This document shows positions 34,201 to 48,241 of a stretch of DNA of 64,000 nt, piece after piece. The notes beneath the pieces were generated by a model. The model had not been told where the DNA came from and did not search any database. It was given only the letters and a program-made list of their open reading frames with translations. A program made the position numbers and the translations under genes. The stretch is taken from contig NC_083589.1 in assembly GCF_027579695.1 (NCBI RefSeq), positions 39,619,335 to 39,683,334 on the forward strand, in the 5' to 3' direction. Within the stretch, counting starts at the first letter, position 1. Every line of letters begins with the position of its first letter. The stretch is from Neoarius graeffei. Taxonomy: Eukaryota > Chordata > Actinopteri > Siluriformes > Ariidae.

Positions 34201-35561
34201 TGCAGGATGCCTGCGGAGCTGAGCGTATCCGTGTATTGGCGTTGCTGTGTGCACGCGAATCGTGTATTGGCGTTGCTGTGTGCACGCTAGTCGTTTTAAA
34301 AACGTTAATCTGATGATCCGCTGATACGGTCTAATGTAAACCCCACCTAAGTGTCAGCCCTGCAATGATCTGGCAACTTGTCCAGGGTGTACCCCGCCTT
34401 TCGCCTGTAGTCAGCTGGGATAGGCTCCAGCTTGCCTGCGACCCTGTAGAAGGATAAAGCGGCTAGAGATCGTGGATGGATGGATGGATGGATGGATGGA
34501 TGACATAATTACAGTAAAGGCATTTAGTTTTGAAATTCCAAGGGTTCACACACGAATGAGGCACGTCACATGCAGCAATTAAAAATGATATTGCACAGCG
34601 TTTGTTTGTTTAACACAAAAATAACTGAACATCAGAGGCGCATAGGAAATGTTTTTACACTTTTATTTTACACTTCATTTCTGAGATTTTTTTTCTTTCT
34701 TTCTCTTTCACTTACACTTGTACTTTCACAAACTCTATCTGAATACGCTGAAATCACACTTTCTGTATACAGTGAACAGGCTTTAGAATTGTAACCTATA
34801 AAGATATGATTCATAAACGTGCCATCATGACGTCATGGTGCTGCTCATAATCAGAAATATGCAGATAGACGTTTTATGCACTGCACAACTGTCTCACACC
34901 AGCTGAGCTAATTCCAACTTCATCTATCCACATGCTCCGTGTTTCATAACTGTGCGGTCATTTTTATTGCGCAAATGTCACACATGTGGTGTGGATTGGG
35001 TGTGCAGTCACAAAGTAATTCAGCCACGGGGTATCCGGTGTGTGTTCAGGGTAACCTTCAGGCTTGGAGGTGTCCCCTTTCTGTCTGCCAAGCGTCCTGA
35101 TGTTGGGTATCGGTAAACTCTCTCATGACTCAGCTATGACCGTGCTCGGATGTCTGGAAAGGAATTAATAATCCAAGATGGTAGTAGTGACTCTCACTCC
35201 TGTCTGAGTCAGTTGTTGACTTGGTGCTAAGGAAGGAAGTAAGCCACGTGAAGGATCAAACAGTAAGCAGGGCTATTTCTCCGAAACCACATGCTGAATT
35301 CGGCTTGTGCGTTCATGCTGAGTTATATTTACTATCTTGTGAGAGGAACAGGTCACACTTCAAGATAATGCTGATGTTCAAAATTGTGTGTGTGTGTGTG
35401 GAGCAGACAGCGGCGCACTGATAATTAAACGCACACAGGCCAGTAAATTCTTTTAGCTTTGAGTCACTCAGCAAGGCAGCAGCTTCCCTAAACATTCTCT
35501 CTCACTGACCTTTTCAGTGAAAATTAGGTTGTGTACATGAGCAGAAAACGACGACCTGTTT

Positions 35562-35635
<74 letters not shown>

Positions 35636-36048
35636 TTATCTGTAGCCGCTTTATCCTGTTCTACAGGGTCGCAGGCAAGCTGGATCCTATCCCAGCTGAC
35701 TACGGGCGAAAGGCGGGGTACACCCTGGACAAGTCGCCAGGTCATCACAGGGCTGACACATAGACACAGACAACCATTCACACTCACATTCACACCTACG
35801 CTCAATTTAGAGTCACCAGTTAACCTAACCTGCATGTCTTTGGACTGTGGGGGAAACCGGAGCACCCGGAGGAAACCCACGCGGACACGGGGAGAACATG
35901 CAAACTCCACACAGAAAGGCCCTCGCCGGCCACGGGGCTCGAACCCAGGACCTTCTTGCTGTGAGGCGGCAGCGCTAACCACTACACCACCGTGCCGCCC
36001 CCCACACACTTTTTTTTTTTTTTATATATATGTAAAAAAATAGTGTGT

Positions 36049-36128
<80 letters not shown>

Positions 36129-39100
36129 TTGTGTGTGTGTATGAGCAAGAGAGCGAGCGAGCAAGTGCTTTGTTTTTCCTCCAAAAGAGGGTACTGTAGT
36201 AAAATGTAAGGTCATGCCTCTCCCTACACTCGTTGTGTGGGGTTTTTTTTTTTCTTTTTTTGTTCTGTTTAACCTAAGCCTTAATTTAGGAGACTCTGTA
36301 AGTGGAACAGGTAGTGGAAGTAGTTATGTACTATTTCCCTTTCCTCCAGTACAGTCAGAAATGTCAGAGATGTGACTACAGCTTATCTCAGGGAACTGAC
36401 CACAAAAACAAACAAACAAAAAAAACTCCAAAAACAATCGTCAAAAGGTAATCCCCCTCCCCCCCTTTTAATTTTTTTTTTTGGCAGCCTGCTTCCTGCC
36501 TCAATGTCCATCAGTAAATAAATACTGATTTACCACACAGATAATGACCACTGTTAAGTTTTGGATGCTAAAAGTGGTTGACTCCCCCTTCCCAGATTCC
36601 AGTTTATTGTTTTCTTTTGAAAGCATGTGACCACTACCTGTTAGCTCTCTGTGCAGCAAAACCTGCACAAATCCACTGTTAGTGCTCCCTTCAAAACCCA
36701 TCTCAAACTTTTTCTTCATCTTCTTCATTTGGGCGGCACAGTGGTATAAGTGGTTAGCGCTGTCGCCTCACAGCAAGAAGGTCCTGGGTTCGAGCCCCGT
36801 GGCCGGCGAGGGCCTTTCTGTGTGGAGTTTGCATGTTCTCCCCGTGTCTGCGTGGGTTTCCTCCGGGTGCTCCGGTTTCCCCCACAGTCCAAAGACATGC
36901 AGTTAGGTTAATATGGGACGGCCTTGGGCTGAGGCACTGAGGCGTCTAACTCCCGACTGCTCCCCGGGCGCTGTTAGCATGGCTGCCCACTGCTCTGGGT
37001 ATGTGTGTGTTCACTGCTTCAGATGGGTTAAATGCAGAGAGGAAATTTCACAAGTGCCTGATGAATAAAGTTGTGTTTTCTTTCTTTCTTTTCTTTTAAA
37101 GTACCAGTCAAAAGTTTGGACACCCTTAAAATAATTTTTTTAAATTAAACACTTCATGTCTTAATGATGGATGTCATTTCTGTTTACTTAGTTGAGCGAT
37201 TCTTGACATATGGATTACTACAGTTGTGATATCGGGCTATTTACTGTATTTTTATTGTAATTTTATTATTTACTCTTTGATCTCAAACACGTTAAGAAGG
37301 CGAGAAATTGCATTAATTAACTTTTGACGAGGCACCTGTTGTTTGAAAAGCGTTCCAGGTGACTCCCTCATGAAGCTGGTTAAGGTGATAACAATAGTGT
37401 ACAAAGCGTCAAGGTAAATGCTGGCTACTTTGAAGAATCTAAAATATGAAACACTTTTTGTTTAGCACAATTTCGTATAAAATGTTCCATGTGGGGCAGC
37501 ACGGTGGTGTAGTGGTTAGCGCTGTCGCCTCACAGCAAGAAGGTCCGGATTCGAGCCCCGTGGCCGGCGAGGGCCTTTCTGTGCGGAGTTTGCATGTTCT
37601 CCCCGTGTCCGCGTGGGTTTCCTCCGGGTGCTCCGGTTTCCCCCACAGTCCAAAGACATGCAGGTTAGGTTAACTGGTGACTCTAAATTGAGCGTAGGTG
37701 TGAATGAGAGTGTGAATGGTTGTCTGTGTCTATGTGTCAGCCCTGTGATGACCTGGCGACTTGTCCAGGGTGTACCCCGCCTTTCGCCCGTAGTCAGCTG
37801 GGATAGGCTCCAGCTTGCCTGCGACCCTGTAGAACAGGATAAAGCGGCTAGAGATAATGAGATGAGATGTTCCATGTGTTATTTCATAGTTTTGATGTCT
37901 TCAGTATTGTTCTATAATATAGAAAGTGGTCACAGTGTAGAAATACTTATGAATGAATAGGGGTGTAGAAACTTTTTACTGGTACTGCACGTGGAACCTT
38001 TTGGAACACAGTACACAATTTGCGGCCGCTCGTGAGGCATCTGAGTAATAACCATAGTAATAACCAAGGAATAACCATATGAAAACGGAATGGTTTGATT
38101 TGAAAGATTTTAAAATATAGATACTTTGAAGATATTTTGTCAATTTCATGTTACAATTTCAGATCTATGGTATAGGACGTCACCGTATCATTGCGGATCG
38201 TTTTTGGATATCGCTAGTGTTGAAAATTAGTTGCTACTTGCCACAGAGGATTCTGGGAAAGCTGAGCCAGGCTTCTTTAAATAATATGACTTCCTGTGAA
38301 TGAAAGTAATGTAAACAGAACAGGATTCCCCCCAACTTCATGTTTGTAATAGTTATTCCAAATCGCCTTTTTTTGGGGGGGGGGGGTTGGGAATAAAATT
38401 TGTTTAAATAATCCAAACATCTCATCTCATTATCTCTAGCCGCTTTATCCTGTCCTACAGGGTCGCAGGCAAGCTGGAGCCTATCCCAGCTGACTATGGG
38501 CGAAAGGCGGGGTACACCCTGGACAAGTCGCCAGGTCATCACAGGGCTGACACATAGACACAGACAACCATTCACACTCACATTCACACCTACGGTCAAT
38601 TTAGAGTCACCAGTTAACCTAACCTGCATGTCTTTGGACTGTGGGGGAAACCGGAGCACCCGGAGGAAACCCACGCGGACACGGGGAGAACATGCAAACT
38701 CCGCACAGAAAGGCCCTCGCCGGCCACGGGGCTCGAACCCGGACCTTCTTGCTGTGAGGCGACAGCGCTAACCACTACACCACCGTGCCGCCCCCTAATC
38801 CAAACATTGTTTGTATATTTTTATAATGAATTCCTTGAAACGTTGACGCCGTTAAATATTTTCAGACAACAGAAAAGGGGACAGAACCCCCAACATATTT
38901 ACCGTCCTTAAGAAAACGGGTCTGATTTATTATTCATATTAAAAATGCCCTCAACCTGACATGCACTTACTTACTAAACCACTGTTGCATGTCTTGTATT
39001 TTCATCCTGGAATATGTTTGGCTCCTATATTTTATGATACAATAGCACCTACAACCTACAATAACTAACCTCTGTTTAGTTAATTCCTTTGATAGGACAT

Positions 39101-42100
39101 AAACGTGTTTTTATAACTTTATATAGCTGGACTAGATCTTGAACTGTAGACAGATAATTTGACACCAACTGGACTCACAATACAGTTAGCTGTAGTTTCT
39201 TGTCAAACTCTTTTAAAGGACAAAAGATGTGATTTATATACAAGTTCATGTCTGCAAAATCATAGTAGTGTTTTATGTGCATTTATCCTTTTGGCAAGGA
39301 TATGACTAAACATGGTGCAATAATATTTGATCAGACAAAGTAAGCTCTAAGAATATCTTGATATGGTGTATAATATCACAAGCTAACCCTGAAGGCCCTC
39401 TTCTGTTTTTAGAGTTGCAGAAGGAAGAGGAGAATCAGGAGCAGTTGTGCCCTGTAGCGCAGCCCAGTGGCAATGCTTGTCAAGACGCATCGCATCCCTA
39501 TTATGATGTAGCGAGGCACGGCATCCTCCAGGTTACAGGTAAAAGCTTGACTTGCTTCTGCTTCTTTCCACCGCACTCTATCAGCATTTGAATTACTTTG
39601 CAGACATCGTGGCTCTCTATGCTCACGTTGTTTCCTTTATCATTAAAGGTCAAGGCTCTCCTGGTTTAGTCAGTACATATCACTATGACTCCTTAGTGGA
39701 TAAAATGTGTCTGATGGGTTTTTAAAGGAATGTGACTGAATGGACAGGTTTTATTCATCACTTGAATGCATCAGCAGCGTCGTGTTTCCATGTGCCGTTG
39801 TACGTCCATTTCCGTCGTATTTCTAACAAGTCTGTCAGCGTCGTATTTTTGTAAGCATTCGGCCTTAATGTTGATTCCTCACCATTCTTTTATGAAGAAA
39901 GGTACACCAGGATAATACCAGATCCCTGTGGCCTGTATGAGTTAAATGCCTTTCATGTCTAGATTGTGTTTAACGCCATGCGTTTACACTTCAGTCAAGT
40001 GCATCTCCAGTTAATCCGTTTGAAATCCAGTTGCATGTGATTTTCGGTAAATCAGTGAACAGAACGTGACAACCAGCTTCTTTTTTTTTTCTGCATTTCC
40101 AGTTGATTTGGATGGATGACTGTGGATAGTAGATAAAATGGAGTATTTTTGTTTCTCGTTGCTTTTAACTTTCTAAAGGTCACCAGAACCTTGCTGTTGA
40201 TGGACCATGTGCATTATGGTGTATTATTATTATTATACATACAGGACCCCCCCCCCATGGAATAAAAACGTGTTCTGTTCCCTGCTAACGAGTTTCATTC
40301 CTTTGGTTTGATGGCATGCAATATTGTTAGCATATCGCTTATCCTACATGTATTACGCCACTCTACCCAATGGAGAATGAGCGTCGAATATGGTTTACGA
40401 TATTGCATGGTTGTCAAGACAACATGACGTCACACGTCAGAGATGTAAAACTTCCAGTCCAGCGAGTGACTGTGACAATTTGTAAACAAACATGGCTGCC
40501 AGGTTTGCTTCGTTAAATCCGGAAGATTTTAAGAGAATTTTGAAAGAGAGAGATGCACTGAACACCCGAAAGGAATGTGTATGTATAATAATAATATTGG
40601 CAGCCTTTTTTTTTTTTCATGGTATATCAGATATATTCCATTCAGCTAGCATGATATTGAACTCGTTTTTGATTCATTCAGTATCATGCTAGCTTAATGG
40701 AATATATCTGATATTGGCTGGCGTTGAGTGGTATATTATTTAATTGTACTGTTAAGGGTTTGGGTTATGAATGTACACTTACACAAATATTCCAGTTGGT
40801 TGAAAAAGGAGGCTCAGAGCACGAGATTTAACTCCATTTTTTAAATCTTGGGTTAATTTGCGCACTTATTGTTTTTGGTGGATATTCCTTTATCCAGATG
40901 TAATCCTGCTGTTCAAAATGCATGGAGCTTTAAAGCTGATGAATGTATTCATGTAATTATATTCCCCAGAATTATTTTTGTTTCTGTGACGTGTCGAATA
41001 AATTTACATTTTGTCAGTGTTTTTTTTTATTTGCTCTGAAGTTGCTAGGGGTAAAATTTGCCTCTAAAAATATACAGTACCAGTCAGAAGTTTGTACACC
41101 CCTACTCATTCATAAGTTTTTCTGTATTTTGATTGTTTTCTACATTGTAGAACAGCACTGAAGACATCAAAACTATAAAATAACATGTGGAACATTTTAT
41201 ATGGAATTATGTGGCAAGGAAAGTGTTAAAAACAAAATGTTTCATATTTTAGATTCTTTAAAGTAGCCAGCGTTTACCTTGACGCTTTGTACACTATTAT
41301 TATCTTACCCAGCTTCATGAGGGAGTCACCTGGAACGCTTTTCAATTAACAGGTGCCTCGTCAAAAGTTAATTAGTGCAATTTCTTGCCGCCTTAATGTA
41401 TTTGAGCTCAAATAGTAAATAATAAAAATACAGTAAATAGCCCGATTCCACAACTTTAGTAATCCATGTTGTCAAGAACCGCTCAACTAAGTAAAGAGAA
41501 ACGGCATCCATTAGGGCTGTAATGATACACCCAACTCACGATTCGATTTGTATCGCGATTTTTGACCCACGATTCGATACACCCACGATTTTTTTAAAAA
41601 TGTTTTTTAAAGTAGTAAATTTGACTTATTAACATTTACTTACTTACATTAACTATTTAATAACAAATAATTCAGACCACTGCAGAGAATGAGTAATATG
41701 TATGCAAAAATGAACAAATGTATATCCAAAGATTGTTTTATTTCTCAAAATAATACTGTTGAGCCGGAAGCTCTGTTTTTTTTTTTTTTTTTCGGTTCTG
41801 AAAAAGTCATTTTTCCAAATCGTGTAAATCCGTTAAGATTTTTTTTTTTTTGGGGGGGGGGGGTATAGGGGTGGCTCTCTCTCACTGTCTCACTCTCATA
41901 GGGCCAATGATTTTCTGTGATCGCGGAAAACAGATGGAAATTACGGAATTTTTATGGTGAAACATTGCTCGCGTGTCAAAATGTAACTGCCGCAGAAGGC
42001 TTCCGCCCAAGCAGACATGCCTTCAGTGTTGCCAGATATTGCTAACGTTTTCCACCCCAAAATATGTTCAAAACCAGCCAAAAAGCACCTAAAACCGCCC

Positions 42101-44523
42101 AATCTGACAACACTGCATGCCTTTCCGGTCAAGTGATTGTGATTGGCTTGTGGCACACCTAGCCAGCCAATGAGCTGCTTGTTTACAGATTCGCTCCCCG
42201 CGTCGCAACCAGAATGGCGACCGCTTAAAAGAAATGAATGCTCTGCCAGTGGCGAGTGTGGACGTTGTGTGACTCGCAGATGATTTGTTGCAGGTCGGCG
42301 AAAAAACGACTTACTAATAGATATAAAAAAAAAAAAAAGTAATTTAAGTAAGTTTAAAATGTAATTTAAATAAAAAGTAAAGTATTCATAAATTGAAGTT
42401 TGGAAGCGCCTCTGTTTTTGGGCTGAGGAGAAGTTTGAAAGGGTGTACCGCGATTCTGCCTTCTTGTATCGCGACACGGATCGTGGCTCTGCGTATCTCG
42501 ATTTCGATACGCATATTGTTACAGCCCTAACATCCATCATTACTTTAAGACACGAAGAGACTTTTAATTAATAAAAATAAAGATTGGAACTATTGGTGTG
42601 TCCAAACTTTTGACCGGTACTGTACAATTTTTGAAATTACAGGGTAAGGTTTTGAGCTGCTTTTAAAAAAAAAAAAAAGTAAATCTCAAAAATACAGATT
42701 TTATGTAAATTAAGCCAGAGGAAACCATCCAGGATTCCCAGGGAAAAGTAGCTGCTTCAAGAGTTCTCAAACAAATAGAAAACCATTTTTTGTTCTCAAA
42801 TTGTTTTACCGTTTTCTAGTGATTTTTTTTTAAACACTTGATCGTTACCATATGCCCTGCATAACTATGTAGCTAATATTCTAGCTAAGCTAACATTAGC
42901 TTGCCACCAGTGTTTTTAGCAACTAAAGCCAAAAAGTGATGCTTAATGGTAATTTATATATTTCAGTAGAACATAACTCTAGATGCAATTACTTCACTAT
43001 GGCGCATATCTTCCATTCTGATTCCACTTAACTCTACTTGTCATGGATGTGAGTGTATCAGAAGACTGTGGTCGGCTAAATGTTTGTCTTTTGAAAAAAT
43101 ATTTCTCTTTTGTTGTTAGATTGGTCCAAAGTACTTTTCTACCAATTTTAGATTATGGTGATATATATATGCATGCTCTCATTTCTTTCTCGAACAAGTT
43201 GGACGTGGTGCATGGTGCTGCTTTACGTTTTGTGATAGACGCAAACGCAAGAACACATCACTGTAAATTGTATGAAATGGTTCAATGGACGTCACTGTCG
43301 CTCAGAAGGAAAAGTCATGTTCTGATTTTCATAGTTAAAGCACTGATTGGTAAATTAACACCCTGTATCGGTAATTTGTTGTCATGTCAAACCAGTGTTT
43401 ATAGCACAAGGCCATCAAATAAAATAATCCTGAACATCCCAACACCACCAACAGTGCTGGGCAAAACTGCCTTTAGCTCATTTGCACCATATGCCTGGAA
43501 TGAACTTCAGAACATACTTAATCTTGAGTTATTACCCTCTCTGTGTATTTTAAAAACCTTTTAAAAACAACTATTACAGAACAATGTCATTGTTTCTAAC
43601 CGAGCTTCTCTGGTTTCTTAACGTATTTTTTTTTCCATATCTTTTTTTTTTTTTCTTTAATATTTGTATATGTAAATACTTTAATTTAATTTATCTAAAG
43701 TTTTCTCTATTTTCTATTCTCCTGTAATAATGATGCTGGAATTTTAATTTCCTTGAGGGAACCCTCCCAAAGGGATCAATAAAGTTCAATCTAATCTAAT
43801 CTAATCTGTATCCTCCTCTGTTTTTTTCTTTATTCTTTGTTTCCTTTTAAACTGAAAGTTTTATTGTAGTGTGCGTCTTCTGTTATGGTCTTTGTATTTA
43901 CTGTAACTTTTTACCGCCTATCTTGGTCAGGACTCCTTGGCAGAAGAGATATTGTATCTCAGTGGGACCTTCCTGGAAAAATAAAGGCTAAATAAATAAA
44001 TAAAAATTTAAAAATGCTGAGTTCGACGAGACTGAAAGTGTTTACCTTTTCCTGGGAATCCAGGATGCTTTACTTCTCCATAAAATCTGGTATTTTTGAG
44101 ATTTGTATTTAGCATTTTTTTTTAAGTATCTCAAAACCATAACCCAAATTTTCAAATGATGTTTTTGAAGGCAAATCTTGGCTGTGAAATGTAAATTTAT
44201 TAAATACACCACAAAAACCGAAATGTATTTAATGTGATTTTTTTTTATACAAGTAAATATGCAAAACTCATGTTTTAAATGCTTTTGTCACCTTCCAAGC
44301 CCCATAAATATGAATGAAGTAATAAAGTGTAAATGAGATCAGTTTTTGTTTTTTTTTCCCTTAAAGCTGATTAAGCCAGTAGAATTTATTAAAATTGCAT
44401 TGTATTTTAATTCAAAAGCAGAAATGACTCCTATCTGGTGATAATGCAGGGAGTTTTCCATTTTGTTTTTGCTGACTGGTTTAAACAGTACAGTGTCAAC
44501 ATTAACAGGAACATCTGGATTAA

Positions 44524-44586
<63 letters not shown>

Positions 44587-47500
44587 CACGTGTGTTTTAG
44601 GTGACGATAATTATGGCAGAAAGCTGATTATTTTTAGCAGTTGCTGCATGCCCCCATCACATCAGCTCAATCATCATCGACTGCTGGAGTGAGTATGGTT
44701 AGATTTGAATTGAACACAATTTAGGTTCTCATTGTACTTTTTCCTTCTCTGTTAAAAAATATATGTAGCTTTGTAAGGTTTTATTTTGCCTCTTTCACAG
44801 GTATATGAAGTATACATTAGACCAGTATGTTGAGAGTGACTACACAGTAGTTTACTTTCACTACGGCTTACGCAGCATCAACAAACCCTCTCTGAGCTGG
44901 CTCCGAAACGCTTACCGGGAATTCGACAGAAAGTGAGTAACTTAAATGTCTTCACCCACCCATCTAACTAGTCCCTGGTGGGCTTTCATCTCCGAGCATG
45001 TCTGAGCCTGGAGTTAATAATTTAGTTTCCATAATGAGGCAAATTAGAGTACATTTCTGAGCATTGAATCAACTGTCTTGAGAGACTGGTTTGGGTATTT
45101 CCTTTTCCTTTTGGGTTTAGTTCTTTCTGTTACTAAAAATGTTTGTGTCTATTTTATGTGCATCTGTTCCAGGTACAAGAAGAATCTTAAAGCCCTCTAT
45201 GTTGTCCACCCCACAAATTTTATCCGGATCCTTTGGAATGTATTCAAACCTCTTATAAGGTAGACGCAGATCATATTATCTGCCAGGCTGTTCTGACTGT
45301 GTTTGTGGTATTTACGTGTGTCTTTTATCTTCTTTCATCTAGCCACAAGTTTGGTAAGAAGCTAACCTATGTGAACTATCTGGCAGAGCTAAGAGAACAC
45401 GTCAACTATGAACAGCTCATCATCCCACATGCTGTATTAAGGTCTGATGCAACATGTTCATTTGAAGTCCATTTTAAAACATTTGTACTTTATGCGAAAG
45501 TGCACATTGTAATGACTTTTTTTTTTTTTTTTAAATGCTACCACAATTGAAACTCCATTTCCTAACAAAGTATATAATCTACTGTGCAAACATACTGTAT
45601 GCTAGCATTTACATTTCCTCAGCCTAATAAGGAAAAGAAGCCCAAACCTGTCTGTGAATATGATGAATGTTTATACGATCAGACTCGCAGTGGAAGGTTC
45701 CTGTTGTATCTCTGGAACAAAAACACAAGTTGAATCAGAGATTTTTTTTTTATCCTCCTGTTTGCATGTTTTAATGATGAATATGGTTGAAGACCCTGAC
45801 CCAGTTAAAATGACACCAGACTATTGTGGGTGTCTGTGAGCTCATGCATGTAGAACAGGGTAGATGGTGTGTTTTGCTGACGTGTGATGCAACAAGAGCA
45901 ACAGTTCAAAAAAAGATGTGGTTGGCTGAGCTTCACGTATCTCGTAGGAAGCATGTCTCAGCCTTCACCCTCCCTAGCTGGTAACTGTTGTATGATAGAG
46001 GAGAGCTGACTGGAGGCTGGGAATCGGCAGGTGACCAAATTGGGAAGACTGTTTTAATGATTTCTGATTATTTAAAACTGTGCGTGTGGCATGGTTTAAA
46101 ACAGATTTTAGAGCACAAGGTGCGCAGCATGACATGACGCTAATTTTTATTTTTTTTTTCCCCCCTGAAACTCCATTCATTTGAATGGGGGGGGGGGGGG
46201 GGAGGCCACACACTCTCTCTGTTAATCTACCCAGCACCATGTAGATCATGTAATAAATAAAAATATTTGAGTGGAAATTGTCATGTCGTGCTGCAAGTTG
46301 AGCAACTTTAACCTCCTAGGGCTTAGCGGTCACATGCGTGGACAGCACTTTTTAGAAATTCAGAACAAGAATCCACATATGTGGACATACTTTTTCTCTA
46401 AAAGTACATCTTATCAAAAGATGATGCTTAGTTTTTATTCTAATCAGGTTCTCAGGTTCAAGCCCAAATAGCAAAGAGAAATAAAAAAAATGCATGTAAA
46501 AAAACAGCTTGGGCCTTAGGAGGTTAAAAAGAGATTTTAGAGCGCGCAGGCATGCACACACTTTCTGTAGATCATGTTGTTAAAAGATTTTGCAGCATGA
46601 AGTCTCATGTCTGATCCAGTTTCTGTCGGTGACACTGTTCCAGCTGATCGCGCACACTTTGCATTTTTTCTGTGGAAATGCAGTCTAGTTCCAGCTTATG
46701 CTTTCTTTTTAGCATCATTGTGGCATTCTTATTTAAAAACTGATAAATTCGGTAAAAATACTTGTAAAACTACGATGTAAACAGAATATAAACAGCTGAG
46801 TTGCTCCAGGTGACCACTACATGGCATCATCGCATACATCAAGCCCATCTGGCATTTTAAAGAAGATTCATTTTTCTCGAAAACTATTTGGTCTCCGAAA
46901 ATGAACATTTTTGAAACCTGCAACTACTTTTCTTAAAATAAGCTTGAGAATAAATCCGCTGGAGAATCCCTAGTAATTACTTGATAGCTATAAATAAGTT
47001 CATTTGACGTGGTTCTGATGAGTGTAACTCAAGACATGACTTCATTAATCAGATCAGAGATAGTAAATGATATGAAAAATGTATGAAAACTCTCCCCTTT
47101 CTGATCTAAACTCTTAAGCCCTGTAACTAACCTTCTCCTGTGTCAGATGAACCTCCAGATATTCTCTAAATGTCAATCCACGTTTTATACTTGTTCTATC
47201 CAAAGCAGTTAATTGCTGAAAAAGTGATGTTCCGTGGCACAACACCAATCATGTGCTTGAACATATGAGACACTTTGTGTTAAAGCATGCCTGTGTTGCA
47301 CAGTTTCTTTCAAGGGAAGCTTGCACAGACTTACTAGATTTTCAGAAGGATATCTGTATCAGCTCGGATACTATCTGTATATCAGAAATGTGACCCAAAA
47401 AAAAGGGAGCAGTATATCTCTACACTTGGACAGATATTTAGTCAGTGTCAGGATTTTCAATATTACAGCAAGACACTTATTGTATTTCATTTATTATAAT

Positions 47501-47840
47501 AAGAAAACATTGGCTTCAAATACAAATGTGTCCTTGTAGGCTTATGTTGATTCTTAGCGAAATAAGTCATGAGAATCCACTATCCATTAACTGTTGTGAT
47601 CAGGCATGATGAAGAGCTCCGTACTGCTCGGAAAGGAGGATCCACTCTTCCAGCGAAGGCTCCGCCCCCTCGACCTCCACTGCCCACACAGCAGTTTGGT
47701 GTGAGCTTACAGTAGTGAGTAGATTAATGATTTGTGGTGAATATGAAAATTTTATTGCCGTTACGTTATACCGACTGGGCGATTTGTAATTAAAAAGGGG
47801 TTTAAATATTTTCTTTGAAACCACTTAGTGATTCTGTGGA

Positions 47841-47871
<31 letters not shown>

Positions 47872-48179
47872 ATAAAATCATCCTTCTGTTGACTCTGACC
47901 TTCAGAAGATGTATCATTTTATTTTTTTAAGCATTCGAGAGAGAAACAATGGTGTATTGATTCCTCCTGTGATGTCTCAAACTGTGTCCTACCTCAAACA
48001 TCAAGGTGAGATCAGAAATAATAAGTTTGCTAATTGGGTACTGGATATTGGATCTATGACGTTACTGTTTGACATCTTCATTTACCATCTGCATGCTCAC
48101 ATCTGTATTCAGACAGCTATTTTTCCCATAGAAACGCTGCTCAAAATGAACCCCTACAAGGGCACATTTCAAAACACAA

Positions 48180-48241
<62 letters not shown>

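Larger units (their letters stand above)
31228..34503 (+). mobile_element. tRNA-headed SINE cut into three pieces by two DNA transposons
   Basis: SINE blocks lie at 31228-31352, 33593-33667 and 34348-34503 and read in correct order through the body to a GGAT tail. The first break is a hAT element (31353-33592), the second a Harbinger-type MITE (33668-34347). The SINE lacks the upstream half of its tRNA-like head and starts about 25 bases after the splice donor of the start-codon exon. Confidence 0.92.
42640..44160. repeat. Inverted repeat pair around a LINE fragment
   Basis: 42640-42755 ('gggtaaggttttgagctgc', 'gtaaatctcaaaaatacag', 'ccaggattcccagggaaaag') reads inverted at about 44045-44160 ('cttttcctgggaatccagg', 'ggtatttttgagatttg', 'ctcaaaaccataaccc'). 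Matches appear to continue to the left of the Tc1 MITE (about 40985-41070) and to the right (to about 44210), so the arms belong to a larger, old foldback element that later received the MITE and a LINE. Confidence 0.65.

Noticed and set aside
35531-36043. 170-codon frame with Tyr-Ile repeats
   Set aside because: AT microsatellite joined to a SINE body; no independent coding signal.
41941-42540. 199-codon minus-strand frame
   Set aside because: Lies within the hAT element and across T and A runs; no transposase or other domain motif seen.
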